Source: G963677085 sp963677085
GTDB taxonomy: Bacteria; Planctomycetota; Planctomycetia; Pirellulales; Thermoguttaceae
DNA length: 64,000 nucleotides
Direction: 5' to 3'
Assembly: GCA_963677085.2 (NCBI GenBank)
Contig: CAXXFH010000004.1
Span: 4,030,001-4,094,000, forward strand
The notes beneath the pieces were generated by a model, which made no database searches, was not told the DNA's origin, and worked only from the letters and a program-made list of their open reading frames with translations. Position 1 is the first letter of the stretch. The number at the start of each line of letters is the position of its first letter. This document shows positions 8,561 to 17,587 of the stretch, one piece after another. The position numbers and the translations under genes are program-made.

Positions 8561-9289
8561 GGCAGCAGCTTCAGCGGGTGCGGGAGAACCGTCTTTCAGA
8601 GCACCCGACTCGGCCTTGCCTGCCAACACGGCGTCGGCCAACAACGTCATGATGATCTCGATCGACCGAATGCTGTCGTCGTTGCCCGGAATCGGCAGGT
8701 CGACCTGCTCGGGGTCGCAATCGGTGTCGATCAGGGCGACCGTCGTAATGCCCAACTTTTGGGCTTCGCGGATCGCATTCTTCTCTTTGCGGGGATCGAC
8801 CACCACGAGAACCTCCGGCAGGCGGTTCATAGTACGCATGCCGTTGAGGTTGCGAAACATCTTGCGATATTCGCGGTTCAACGACGATTGCATCTTCTTC
8901 GAGTAAGCGGCGATCTCGTTGGTCTCGCGCATCGACTCGAGTTCTTCCAGACGGCCCAGCCGGCTGCGGATGGTGCGGAAGTTGGTCAGCGTGCCGCCCA
9001 ACCAGCGGTCGCTTACGTAGGGCATACCGCAGCGTTTGGCCTGGGCTTCGATCGTATCCGATGCCTGACGCTTCGTTCCCACAAACAGCACCAAGCTGCC
9101 GCCGGACGCCACACGCTGCAGATATTTGCGGGCACGAACCAGCCCCCGCACTGTTTCCCGGACGTCGATAATATGGATCAAATTGCGTCGCGCAAAGATA
9201 TAGGGACGCATCTTGGGGTTCCAGCGGCTGGCCCGGTGGCCAAAGTGAACCCCTGCTTCGATCAATTCTTTGACTAGAACAGTAGCCAC
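8543..9289 (-). CDS. rpsB: Small ribosomal subunit protein uS2
   Basis: The protein has 248 residues. It reads VKELIEAGVHFGHRASRWNPKM at the N-terminus, the signature of S2, with GTKRQASDTIEAQAKRCG and VVDPRKEKNAIREAQKLGI further on. I chose the GTG at 9289 because GGAG lies 7 bases upstream and homology starts there; the frame is open to 9385 without similarity. The C-terminal tail is Ala/Pro-rich (SPAPAEAAAADSAG) and its last codons seed the tandem array past the stop. It is the first protein gene of the rpsB-tsf-pyrH-frr cluster. Confidence 0.96.
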   Translation of the reverse strand: MATVLVKELIEAGVHFGHRASRWNPKMRPYIFARRNLIHIIDVRETVRGLVRARKYLQRVASGGSLVLFVGTKRQASDTIEAQAKRCGMPYVSDRWLGGTLTNFRTIRSRLGRLEELESMRETNEIAAYSKKMQSSLNREYRKMFRNLNGMRTMNRLPEVLVVVDPRKEKNAIREAQKLGITTVALIDTDCDPEQVDLPIPGNDDSIRSIEIIMTLLADAVLAGKAESGALKDGSPAPAEAAAADSAG

Positions 9290-9673
9290 GATAAAACTCC
9301 TCTTGCAGAAGGCACACCGGCGATTTCCCTCTCGCGGAGGGGTGTCCGGCGTTAGGTCGCGATTCGGTCTGAGACATTTCACCATTCACCCTGGACCGTT
9401 CAGGATGATAAGCCCACCAGTCTAGCGGTTTACGTTCGGCCCGTCAACCGACTCAGACCACCACCTAGCGGGACCGTCTGCTCTTCGGCAGCCCTGGCCC
9501 ATCCACTTCGGTAAATCTGGCACTTCGACAAATCTAGAGCCACTTCCGCCAGAAACCCACCGGGCGAACGGCGATTCAAGGGCATCGTCACCCGTGAATC
9601 GGCAGGGCAAGAACAAAAAAAGGCGGCCCCGCGCCACTGCGCAAGTACCGTCTTGGCTACCATTTAAGAAGAG

Positions 9674-9745
9674 CTACCCGGCCAGGACTTGAACCTGGAA
9701 CGAGGGAACCAAAATCCCTTGTGTTGCCAATTACACCACCGGGTA
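9674..9745 (-). tRNA. tRNA-Gln (anticodon UUG)
   Basis: A full 72-nt cloverleaf. The acceptor TACCCGG pairs with CCGGGTA. The D arm is GTGT/ACAC, the anticodon stem AGGGA/TCCCT encloses loop TTTTGGT with anticodon TTG, and the T arm CCAGG TTCAAGT CCTGG is followed by discriminator G. CCA is not encoded. It lies upstream of rpsB on the same strand, about 385 bases away. That gap (9290-9673) holds no credible gene, only a T-run after a weak stem near 9617-9650 that may end the tRNA transcript. Confidence 0.97.
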
Positions 9746-9873
9746 GTGTTTGAACTGAACGTATCCTATTTTCTCGGCCGCGATTGGGCAAGTGGTGTAC
9801 TGCAATTCCGCGAGATCTTGTGGGCGTTTGTCGTGGGTGGCCGCTTGTACGGCTTCGCAACGCGGGTTGGCAA

Positions 9874-9918
9874 GAAAAAAAGCAGGCCCCCGGGCACCAT
9901 GGGGCGACCGGAGGCCTG
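9874..9918 (-). terminator. Terminator downstream of the pilin-like gene
   Basis: On the minus strand an 11-bp GC-rich stem (9908-9918 with 9883-9893, one G-T pair) is followed by CTTTTTTTC. It lies about 125 bases after the stop of the pilin-like gene at 10042. Between them, around 9941-9990, are a perfect 8-bp hairpin and a CACT...AGTG palindrome related to the inverted repeat at 27886-27955. Confidence 0.8.
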
Positions 9919-10041
9919 TTGGGTTGCACGGACGGGTGGCACGGGCAGCTTTGCCCGTGTTTGTCACTTGCCTGGCTAGCAGCCAGTGACACCCAACTCG
10001 CCATTTCGAACTTGACGCAGTACTAGGTTTGTGGAGGGCGG

Positions 10042-10518
10042 TTAGTCCTCTTCACCCTCGCCTTGGTCCGCGAAGTACTCGGCGTTATTCGGGTAGAAAC
10101 CGCCGGTTTCCTCATCGTACTGCCAACCATCGGTGGCGTTGGCTACAGCGGTCGGTGCTTTGCCATCGACTGTGGTTATGGAGGCAATTGTGTTGCTGCC
10201 GTTGAACGGGTTGGCCGGAATTTCGCCCTGGATGTAGGGGCCGTAAGGCGTATCGCCAGAGTCCGTGCCTTCGACGTTCGTTGCCTTGGTCATCTGGGTG
10301 TCGAACGTCGACGCCTTGGGATACTTGCCCAGGTGATGAACCTTGTACATCTCAATCTGCGAGCGGATGGTGTGCAGATTGAAGTTCAGCGAGCTCTCCT
10401 TGGCGTCGTTGGTCGACGAGGAGAACTGGGGGATGATCGTGGCGGCCAGCACCGCCATGATGATCACGACGATCAGCACTTCGATCAGAGTAAAAGCATT
10501 GCGACGACGGTTCTTCAT
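10042..10518 (-). CDS. Type IV pilin-like / type II secretion pseudopilin
   Basis: The protein has 158 residues. It begins MKNRRRNAFTLIEVLIVVI, a class III prepilin leader cleaved before Phe, followed by the hydrophobic helix. The start at 10518 has AAGGAAG upstream; an upstream ATG at 10539 is less well placed. The rest is a soluble domain ending in an acidic tail (DQGEGEED). This size and layout fit GspG-like pseudopilins or minor pilins. No other secretion gene is adjacent, so the machine it joins cannot be told. A terminator follows. Confidence 0.85.
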   Translation of the reverse strand: MKNRRRNAFTLIEVLIVVIIMAVLAATIIPQFSSSTNDAKESSLNFNLHTIRSQIEMYKVHHLGKYPKASTFDTQMTKATNVEGTDSGDTPYGPYIQGEIPANPFNGSNTIASITTVDGKAPTAVANATDGWQYDEETGGFYPNNAEYFADQGEGEED

Positions 10519-11349
10519 GGCGTTGTCTTCCTTTCGCATAAAAACGAGACTGTTTCGGGGCCCGTTTTTTGGGCAACCACTCCTCGTTGAGGCCTGGATC
10601 TCGAAAGAGGGTAGACCTTCGGGAATGAAAACCTGTGGATCCGAGTTCCCGTTGGTCGCCTTTTGCTTGCTTCGCGATGCAGACGCCCATTAAGGCTTAA
10701 TCTTTGCCCGGTGGCCGACACAGCCGCCGGTTTCCTGTTAGTCAACGGGATTGTGACGTGGGCAATTCTTGCTGCGTCCTTTGGCGGACATGGGCGCAGT
10801 TGGGTTGCCGTCGCATTCCGTTACGAATACCTAGGTCGTGTTCGGTGGGGCGTCAAGTAGGAATGTCCTTGTCGATCTCCCGTGGCGATGCATGTCGCGG
10901 CGATTTTGCCGGCGGTCGGGTGGGCCGGGTAGTTGCCGGGGCGGAATTTCTTTCAGGTTGTTTGCCCGAAGCGGTCTTTTGTTCGCGCGGTGTGTTGGAC
11001 TGTAGGGGATACAGTGCTTGCTTCCCTCTGTGTGGTGGGTTGTGTGGTGGGGTGGTTGCTTAGTTTGTCGGAAGTACGGATTATACGGCCTGTGTGTTTC
11101 AATAAGGGGTCAATATGGTACACTCTTCGGGTAATACGGGTGCCCTAAGTTGACGATAACGAATCCTGTGGATAGCACGTTTCGGCTGGATGCGTCGTAT
11201 ACACTTTGCAAAACATTAAGGGTGTAGGCGTAAACTCGGGAATGCTGCTAATGTACGGCGAGTTGGAGGTCCGAAGAAATCTTTGGCGGACTCTGTAATC
11301 GTTAGACCAGGCCCTTATGAACCTCGTGGTGCTTGAAGGAGGCGTGAAG
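10519..11349. other. Long non-coding gap upstream of the YTV gene
   Basis: About 830 bases between divergent genes. No frame is credible. The plus strand is rich in G and T around 10900-11060 (runs such as TGTGTGGTGGG). The last 200 bases are AT-richer than the surroundings and are the likely site of the YTV gene promoter and leader. I could not fix a convincing -35/-10 pair. Confidence 0.5.
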
Positions 11350-13407
11350 ATGAAGAAACTGCTAGGTGTGCCGCTGCTGGCGGCGGTGCTGCTGGCAGCA
11401 GTGGTTGCTTCGGCTGATGCTAGCTACTGTGGCGTTGCCCGGTATCGCTGCTCCCGAAATGACTGCTGCGAGATGCAGTGCCATACTGTCATGAAGACGT
11501 GCAAGCAGGTGGTTTACGAGAAATGCCAGTACACCTGCTACAAGACCTGCTACGAACGCGTTTGCGAGCAGAAGCAGGTGGACTGTGTAAAATACGTTCC
11601 CGAGACCCGCTACCGTGAGTGCAAGTACACGGTGTGCAAGCCGGTCTGGGAGACGCGGACTCGCACCTGCAACTACACGGTGTGCAAGCCGGTGTGGGAA
11701 ACCCGTCAAAAGCAGATCAACTACACGGTGTGCAAGCCGGTGTGGGAAACCCGCACGAAGGACATCTGCTACACGGTGTGCAAGCCGGTATGGGAAACCC
11801 GCTCGAAGAACATTTGCTACACGGTGTGCAAGCCGGTGTGGGAAACCCGTCAGAAAGAGATCAACTACACGGTCTGCAAGCCAGTGTGGGAAACTCGTAC
11901 GAAGAACATTTGCTACACGGTGTGCAAGCCGGTGTGGGAAACTCGTACGAAAGAGATCAACTACACGGTGTGCAAGCCGGTGTGGGAGACTCGCCAGAAA
12001 GAGATCTGCTACACGGTGTGCAAACCGGTGTACGAGACTCGTACGAAAGAGACCAACTACACGGTGTGCAAGCCGGTGTGGGAGACTCGTACGAAAGAGA
12101 TCAACTACACGGTGTGCAAGCCGGTGTGGGAAACTCGCACGAAGGATATCTGCTACACGGTGTGCAAGCCGGTATACGAGACCCGTGAAAAGGTCTGCCG
12201 CTACACGGTGTGCAAGCCGGTGTGGGAAACTCGTACGAAGGAAATCTGCTACACGGTGTGCAAGCCGGTCCACGAAGCGCGTACTCGCGAGTGCCGCTAC
12301 ACGGTCTGCAAGCCGGTGCACTACACGAAGAAGATCAAGGTTTGCTCGGGTCACTGGGAAACTCGCGAAGTCGCTCCCAAGTGCTGCGAGCCCGCCGCCT
12401 GCGAACCGGCTGCCTGCGAGCCCGCTTGCTGTGCACCCGTCACTCGCTGCCGCGTGTGGGTACCGGAGATCTGCGAGAAGGAAGTGAAGTGCGTAAAGTA
12501 CGTGCGTGAGACTTGCGTCAAGCAGATTCCTTACACCGTCTGCAAGATGGTGCCCGAGAAGCGGGTGAAGACCTGCACCTACAAAGTCTGCAAGATGGTC
12601 AAAGAGTGCCGCGAGAAGCGCATTCCTTACACCGTCTGCAAGATGGTGCCCGAGAAGCGGGTGAAGACCTGCACCTACAAGGTTTGCAAGATGGTGCCCG
12701 AGCAACGGGTGAAGACTTGCACCTACAAGGTCTGCAAGATGGTCCGCGAGAATCGGGTGAAGACCTGCACCTACACCGTCTGCAAGATGGTGCCCGAGAA
12801 GCGGGTGAAGACCTGCACCTACAAGGTCTGCAAGATGGTGCCCGAGCAACGGGTGAAGACTTGCACCTACAAGGTTTGCAAGATGGTGCCCGAGCAACGG
12901 GTGAAGACTTGCACCTACAAGGTTTGCAAGATGGTTCGCGAGAATCGGGTGAAGACCTGCACCTACAAGGTTTGCAAGATGGTCCGCGAGCAGCGGGTGA
13001 AGACTTGCACCTGCAAGGTTTGCAAGATGGTGCCCGAGCAGCGGGTGAAGACCTGCACCTACAAGGTCTGCAAGATGGTGCCCGAGCAACGGGTGAAGAC
13101 TTGCACCTACAAGGTTTGCAAGATGGTCAAAGAGTGCCACACAAAGCAGATTCCTTACAAGGTCTGCAAGATGGTGCCCGAAGTGTGCACGAAGATGGTA
13201 CCCTACACCGTGTGCAAGCCGGTGAACTACACCAAGACGGTCAATTGTGTCCGCATGGTGCCGAAGAAGGTGCCCTACACGGTCACCCGTTGTGTACCGC
13301 GAGTCGTCTGCAAGCAGGTTCCGGTCAAAGTATGCTGCCCAGTGCCCGTCTGCTGCGAACCGAAGTGCTGCGAGCCCGCCTGCTGCGAGCCGGCTGGCTG
13401 CAAGTAA
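11350..13407 (+). CDS. Cysteine-rich YTV-repeat protein, probable cell-envelope structural protein
   Basis: The protein has 685 residues. The start at 11350 has AAGGAGG upstream and opens with a signal peptide (MKKLLGVPLLAAVLLAAVV...ADA). The mature protein has two blocks of 16-residue repeats: about 15 copies of YTVCKPVWETRTKEIC type, a Cys/Pro spacer (CCEPAACEP), then about 14 copies of YKVCKMVPEQRVKTCT type. The C-terminus is CCEPKCCEPACCEP. The YTV repeat is a known planctomycete-specific family whose members have been found in cell-wall fractions. Lys, Arg and Cys dominate, which suits disulfide cross-linking. A strong terminator follows. The structural role is an inference from the family. 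Confidence 0.93.
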   Translation: MKKLLGVPLLAAVLLAAVVASADASYCGVARYRCSRNDCCEMQCHTVMKTCKQVVYEKCQYTCYKTCYERVCEQKQVDCVKYVPETRYRECKYTVCKPVWETRTRTCNYTVCKPVWETRQKQINYTVCKPVWETRTKDICYTVCKPVWETRSKNICYTVCKPVWETRQKEINYTVCKPVWETRTKNICYTVCKPVWETRTKEINYTVCKPVWETRQKEICYTVCKPVYETRTKETNYTVCKPVWETRTKEINYTVCKPVWETRTKDICYTVCKPVYETREKVCRYTVCKPVWETRTKEICYTVCKPVHEARTRECRYTVCKPVHYTKKIKVCSGHWETREVAPKCCEPAACEPAACEPACCAPVTRCRVWVPEICEKEVKCVKYVRETCVKQIPYTVCKMVPEKRVKTCTYKVCKMVKECREKRIPYTVCKMVPEKRVKTCTYKVCKMVPEQRVKTCTYKVCKMVRENRVKTCTYTVCKMVPEKRVKTCTYKVCKMVPEQRVKTCTYKVCKMVPEQRVKTCTYKVCKMVRENRVKTCTYKVCKMVREQRVKTCTCKVCKMVPEQRVKTCTYKVCKMVPEQRVKTCTYKVCKMVKECHTKQIPYKVCKMVPEVCTKMVPYTVCKPVNYTKTVNCVRMVPKKVPYTVTRCVPRVVCKQVPVKVCCPVPVCCEPKCCEPACCEPAGCK

Positions 13408-13468
13408 GCGAAAGCGATAAGACGCCTCCCTTCTGACAACCACTCAGAAGGAATGGTCTGGCGAGAAC

Positions 13469-13507
13469 CGGCGGCCCGACTCTTGGAGTTGGGTCGCCGT
13501 TTTTTTA
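13469..13507 (+). terminator. Terminator of the YTV gene
   Basis: A 14-bp stem (13469-13482 with 13486-13499, two G-T pairs), a 3-base loop and eight T residues. Confidence 0.92.
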
Positions 13508-13562
13508 TGGGCGGATGGTGCTCAAAAGGACAAAGCACTACCTCGCCTCGCCTGGATGTTTC

Positions 13563-13714
13563 ACCACGGAGACACGGAGATCACGGAGCGTCAGGGCCGC
13601 TAACCAAACCGGTGCTACCGCACCGAGGCAGGAATTCGCTTCCGTTGGTCGCTTTATTGTCAGGCAACGGCTATCGTTCCGTGCAAATTCTCTCTTCTCA
13701 GTGCCCTCCGTGGT
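13563..13714. repeat. ACCACGGAG-bounded repeat enclosing a dispersed 45-bp repeat
   Basis: The left arm (from 13563) reads ACCACGGAGACACGGAG with a further CACGGAG. The right arm (13699-13714) is its partial inverse (CCCTCCGTGGTT). Inside lies copy 2 (13611-13655) of the 45-bp repeat also seen at 341-385 and 53795-53838. A similar arm pair bounds 42821-42950. No gene is present. Confidence 0.7.
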
Positions 13715-13738
13715 TGATTCGGTTGTGAAAAATCCGAG

Positions 13739-15109
13739 CTAGCGGCATCCGAGCCGCCAAGCGACGCAGAGCAATGCCATCAGTGCGAGTGCCAGGGTGC
13801 CCGGCTCGGGAATCTGCGTGTCGAGGGCGTTGAGTTCGTCGTGCTCCAAGAGGGCCAAGTCGGTGGCTTCGTACATTAGCCAGTTTTGGCCCGTCAGATT
13901 GCTGTAGAACAGGTCGGCCGATTCTTCCGAAGCGTTGATCCGATGCTCGTAGTCGACCGCCGAGCCATCCAGCCCGATGCCGCCCTCGGCAACTGAGAAC
14001 AGTATGTGCGCTTGGTCTGCGTCAGTCAGCAACGGTTGGGTAATGCCCAGTCCCGAATTTGGGTTCTTTGGGTCAAACGCATCCAAGGCCGCTTGAATTC
14101 GCGTTTCGACAAGGGCGGGGTCGACCAGCAAAACCAGGGCATCGAGGTTGTCGGCCAGGTCGTCGCCCCCGGCCCAAAGGCCGAGTTGCCCTTCGTCGAC
14201 CAGCAACAGGCTGCCGTTGCCGATAGCCACGAAAATGTCGCCGGCCGCTTCCCGCAGTACCGATTGCGTATTGACGGCGTTGGGGATACCGGTGGCCGCC
14301 GGGCTGTAGCCTATCGTTTCGTTGTCGACACTATAGTAGATTTTCGACATCAGGGTGTTCGGTGTCAGGGCAAGCTCGTTGGGCGTTTGTAGTGGAGCCA
14401 AGGGCGTAGGGGCGTTCTCGTAGGCGTCTACGTTGTCGGTGTAGAAGATACCCAGGGCCGTCTGCGTGTAGAGCACCGTATTCACTCCGTTCGACGGCGA
14501 AAGGTAAACGTGGCTGGACGGTTTCAGAGGAGACGACGCAACAACACCCGCTACACCGCTGCCAGCTACGCCCTTGGCGTCAGCGTCGGTAGAAAACTCG
14601 ATGCCCAACCGACTACTCCCGACGACCAGCGGTTCCGCACCGGGGAACAGATCGCGTTCGAAGAAGGGGGTATCGGTCGTTTCGGTATTTCCTGTAAGCG
14701 TGCCGTCTAAGAAGAGGAAGTCGCTGCCGTAACTGAGCGCATCGACTTCGTCCTTGTGGGTTTGCCGCGGAGCTCCAGGTTGCTGGATGTTTCGCCGAAG
14801 CCCCAGGTCAAACGGGTTGACGACAGCATTCTGAAGCCCCATCGGCGCGAAGGGTTGAAGGTTGCCGTTAAACGTCTGGTACAGGTAGCCCATGCCTTCG
14901 ATTCCCGGTGTCGCGCTGGACAGGTCGTTGGCGTCCACGGGAGTCACTGGCGAGAAAACCCCGACGTTGCCTTCGTCGAGCGAAAACTGCTTCGGATCGG
15001 TAGGAGTCGGCGACACTCCTCCGCTACTGTCCTGGGCGAAGACCAGGTTCGGCACGGCAACCGAGATGGTGCCCACCACCAAGCAAAGCAGCGTTTGTCG
15101 GCGCAACAT
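13739..15109 (-). CDS. Exported PEP-CTERM protein of unknown function
   Basis: The protein has 456 residues. The start at 15109 is preceded by AGGAGGGCG and gives a signal peptide (MLRRQTLLCLVVGTISVAVP...FAQ). The last 24 residues are a PEP-CTERM sorting tail: IPEPGT, a hydrophobic stretch, then WRLGCR. The middle is acidic, low in Cys and rich in Asp, Ser and Thr, with no catalytic motif I recognise. PEP-CTERM proteins are processed by an exosortase, which is not in this window. A perfect terminator-like hairpin lies in its upstream region (15319-15352). Confidence 0.85.
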   Translation of the reverse strand: MLRRQTLLCLVVGTISVAVPNLVFAQDSSGGVSPTPTDPKQFSLDEGNVGVFSPVTPVDANDLSSATPGIEGMGYLYQTFNGNLQPFAPMGLQNAVVNPFDLGLRRNIQQPGAPRQTHKDEVDALSYGSDFLFLDGTLTGNTETTDTPFFERDLFPGAEPLVVGSSRLGIEFSTDADAKGVAGSGVAGVVASSPLKPSSHVYLSPSNGVNTVLYTQTALGIFYTDNVDAYENAPTPLAPLQTPNELALTPNTLMSKIYYSVDNETIGYSPAATGIPNAVNTQSVLREAAGDIFVAIGNGSLLLVDEGQLGLWAGGDDLADNLDALVLLVDPALVETRIQAALDAFDPKNPNSGLGITQPLLTDADQAHILFSVAEGGIGLDGSAVDYEHRINASEESADLFYSNLTGQNWLMYEATDLALLEHDELNALDTQIPEPGTLALALMALLCVAWRLGCR

Positions 15110-15318
15110 AACGCCCTCCTGGAGAAAACCCAGAAAACTGCATGAAAATAACATCCCTTCGCGAGGAGGGGCACTATCCCCTAGCGTAATGAAGGCGGTG
15201 TTTTCGTCAAGAGGTGTTGCACTCGGGTGCCGCAGGGATACGGAGAGCTGCGTGGACGACCACAGTTCACCGCCACTGCTAGCAGTTCGGGCCAAGAAAG
15301 ACTCGGCTGGCTCCTACG

Positions 15319-15352
15319 AAAAAACCTCAGCGGAAGGAATCGCTGAGGTTTT
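15319..15352 (-). terminator. Orphan intrinsic terminator in the divergent intergenic region
   Basis: A perfect 12-bp stem (15321-15332 with 15341-15352) with an 8-base loop and a run of six T on the minus strand. No gene ends here on either strand: the minus gene downstream starts at 15109 and the plus gene starts at 15590. It may end a short leader or a small RNA started between 15360 and 15580, or act as an attenuator. The rest of the 480-base gap holds no gene. Confidence 0.75.
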
Positions 15353-15589
15353 GCCCGGGACGGGAAGGCAGAGCCGCGAGCGGTGGGGGAATCCTGAATT
15401 CGCAGTTCGAACACCCAAAGACTCCCTATTCCCATGCGTTGGTCGGCTCCCTTGTTGGGTGTGTGTTCTGAGAATCGCTCTTGTCTCGCGGGGGGAACCT
15501 CTTTTATACTGCGACACCCGCAATCGTGCACCACTCTAGTTGCTTGGTGCGCAACTCGTTAATCAGAAACGGTTTAAGGAGGAACCGCA

Positions 15590-17587
15590 ATGACCCACCA
15601 ACTCTTCGCGTTCCGCACAGCGCGCACACGAGCCGGGAAGGCTCGTTTGGTAATGATCTTGGCAGGCTTCGCCGTGTTGGCCGCCTGTGTCACTATCCGG
15701 TACTACTGGGGGATCGAATCGGCTCAGGCCGACTCCACTGATCGCAGCCGGGTTGTGGTCGGGCCGACGGCCCAACGCACAAGTGGCGCGGCCGCCTCGA
15801 ACTCCACCACCCGGGCAGCCTCTTCTTCTCGGCCCCGAACAGCCAGCAACGAGGAGCCTAAAGCCGGCGAGTCGGCCATTCCCGAGATCGTGGCTTTGGT
15901 GAACGGCCGCCAAGTCACCCGCGACGATCTTGCCCGGGAGTGCCTCCGCCACTATGGCGAGGAAGTGTTGGAGAACCTGATCAACAAGTACCTGATTGCC
16001 CAGCAGTGCAAGCAACGTGGTATCACGATTACGCATGCCGAGGTCGAGACGGAAATCGACCGTATGGCCAAGCGGTTCAAGCTGCCGCGAGATCAGTGGT
16101 TGAAGTTGCTGCAAGTCGAACGAGGAATCAGCGCCGCACAATACGCCAACGACATTATCTGGCCAACCTTGGCCCTGCGGCGATTAGCTGGCGAACAGCT
16201 CGAAGTTTCGCCGGAAGAGATGCGCCGGGCGTACGAGCTCAAATACGGACCAGCGGTCAAGGCACGGCTGATCGCCTGTAAAGACCGAGCGAAGGCCGAA
16301 AAGGCCTATCATCGGGTGAAGGCCAATCCCGAGGACTTTGGCAATGTGGCCAAGGAACTTTCCGACGACGCCAGCGCCGCCGATAAGGGAGTGATCCAGC
16401 CGATCCGCAAACACGGATCCTATCCGCAGATCGAACAGGCCGTGTTCAACATGGGCGATGGTGACGTTTCGCCCATCATTCAGGCTGGCGGGCAATACGT
16501 GATTCTCCGACGCGAGCGATTGCTGCCGGGTGCCCGGGCGGTCAACTACGAACTGGTAGCGCCACAGCTTGAACAGATCATTCGCGACCAGAAGCTTCGC
16601 AAAGTCTCCAACGACATCTTCGCCCAATTGCAGGAAGTGGCCAAGGTGCAAAACGTGATGAACGATCCGTCCCGCCGGACACAGATGCCGGGCGTGGCGG
16701 CGTTGGTCAACGGCCGATCGGTGTCGATTGCCGCGTTGTCCGACGCGTGCATCGAACGCCACGGCGAAGAAGTTCTCGAAGGAGTTGTCAGCCGCAAGCT
16801 TTTGGAGATCGAGTGTGAAAAGCGGCGTGTCAAAATCACTGAAGAAGACATCGATCGCGAAGTCGCCCGAATGGCGTCGTTTTCCGTGCCGCCGAAAGAC
16901 GATGGTTCGGCGGATGTCGAGAAATGGCTCGCGCTGGTCACCGAGGAGCAGGGGGTGTCGATCGACGTGTACCGTCGCGATACGGTGTGGCCGTCGCTGG
17001 CCTTGCAGAAGCTGGTCGGAGACCGCGTGGTCGTTGCTCCCGCCGACATCCGCAAGGGATTCGAGGCCAACTACGGTCCGCGTGTGCGATGCTTGGCGAT
17101 TGTGATGAACAATCAGCGCCGGGCAATCCAGGTTTGGGAGATGGCCCGAAAGAATCCCACTGTCGAGTATTTCGGCGATCTGGCCGAGGAGTACTCGATC
17201 GAGCCGAGCAGTCGGGCGTTGCGGGGTGAGGTGCCGCCGATCCGCAAGTACGGCGGGCAGCCGGATCTCGAAAAAGAGGCCTTCGAGTTGAAGCCGGGTG
17301 AGTTGTCGGCCGTGATCCAGATGGGCGAACGCTACATCGTGCTCTATTGCCTCGGCCAGACCGAATCGACCGGCGTGAAGTACGAGGAGGTCAAGGACGA
17401 GTTGTACGAAGTAATCTATGAAAAGAAGCAGCGACTGGCGATGGGGCAGTTCTTCGAGCAGTTGCAGCAGCTTGCCACGATCGACAATTTTCTAGCCGGC
17501 ACGAGCCAACGCCCACGGGGCAAGGCCGCTGGCGAACAATCGAACACGGCGTTGCCCACCTTGCGTGAGGTCGGTCCGCGGCGATAA
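15590..17587 (+). CDS. Membrane-anchored parvulin-type peptidyl-prolyl isomerase with two tandem modules
   Basis: The protein has 665 residues. AAGGAGGAACC precedes the ATG. An N-terminal membrane helix (about 20-40) is followed by a Ser/Thr/Ala linker, then two copies of a SurA/PpiC-like module. Each starts with ALVNGR (one near residue 102, one near 369), continues with a helical chaperone-like part (HGEEVLE and HYGEEVLE; IIWPTLALRRL and TVWPSLALQKL) and ends with a parvulin-like part containing QPIRKHGSYP or PPIRKYGGQP and GE/DVSPIIQ. It probably helps fold proteins outside the cytoplasmic membrane. Catalytic residues are hard to place by eye, so activity could be chaperone only. Confidence 0.85.
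   Translation: MTHQLFAFRTARTRAGKARLVMILAGFAVLAACVTIRYYWGIESAQADSTDRSRVVVGPTAQRTSGAAASNSTTRAASSSRPRTASNEEPKAGESAIPEIVALVNGRQVTRDDLARECLRHYGEEVLENLINKYLIAQQCKQRGITITHAEVETEIDRMAKRFKLPRDQWLKLLQVERGISAAQYANDIIWPTLALRRLAGEQLEVSPEEMRRAYELKYGPAVKARLIACKDRAKAEKAYHRVKANPEDFGNVAKELSDDASAADKGVIQPIRKHGSYPQIEQAVFNMGDGDVSPIIQAGGQYVILRRERLLPGARAVNYELVAPQLEQIIRDQKLRKVSNDIFAQLQEVAKVQNVMNDPSRRTQMPGVAALVNGRSVSIAALSDACIERHGEEVLEGVVSRKLLEIECEKRRVKITEEDIDREVARMASFSVPPKDDGSADVEKWLALVTEEQGVSIDVYRRDTVWPSLALQKLVGDRVVVAPADIRKGFEANYGPRVRCLAIVMNNQRRAIQVWEMARKNPTVEYFGDLAEEYSIEPSSRALRGEVPPIRKYGGQPDLEKEAFELKPGELSAVIQMGERYIVLYCLGQTESTGVKYEEVKDELYEVIYEKKQRLAMGQFFEQLQQLATIDNFLAGTSQRPRGKAAGEQSNTALPTLREVGPRR

Noticed and set aside
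8571..9389. Second minus-strand frame overlapping rpsB
   Set aside because: A different frame of the same stretch. The rpsB frame carries all the S2 motifs.
9422..9663. Two overlapping minus-strand frames (71 and 77 residues) between rpsB and tRNA-Gln
   Set aside because: No ribosome binding site, no family similarity, and they lie across the likely tRNA terminator.
11149..11178. Possible promoter TTGACG-N17-TAGCAC upstream of the YTV gene
   Set aside because: The -10 match is poor and planctomycete promoters are not well defined, so I do not claim it.
11362..13443. Long minus-strand frame of 693 residues opposite the YTV gene
   Set aside because: It mirrors the repeat structure of the plus-strand gene (HRLAHRVADL-type repeats). 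The plus strand has the signal peptide, ribosome binding site, terminator and known YTV motif.
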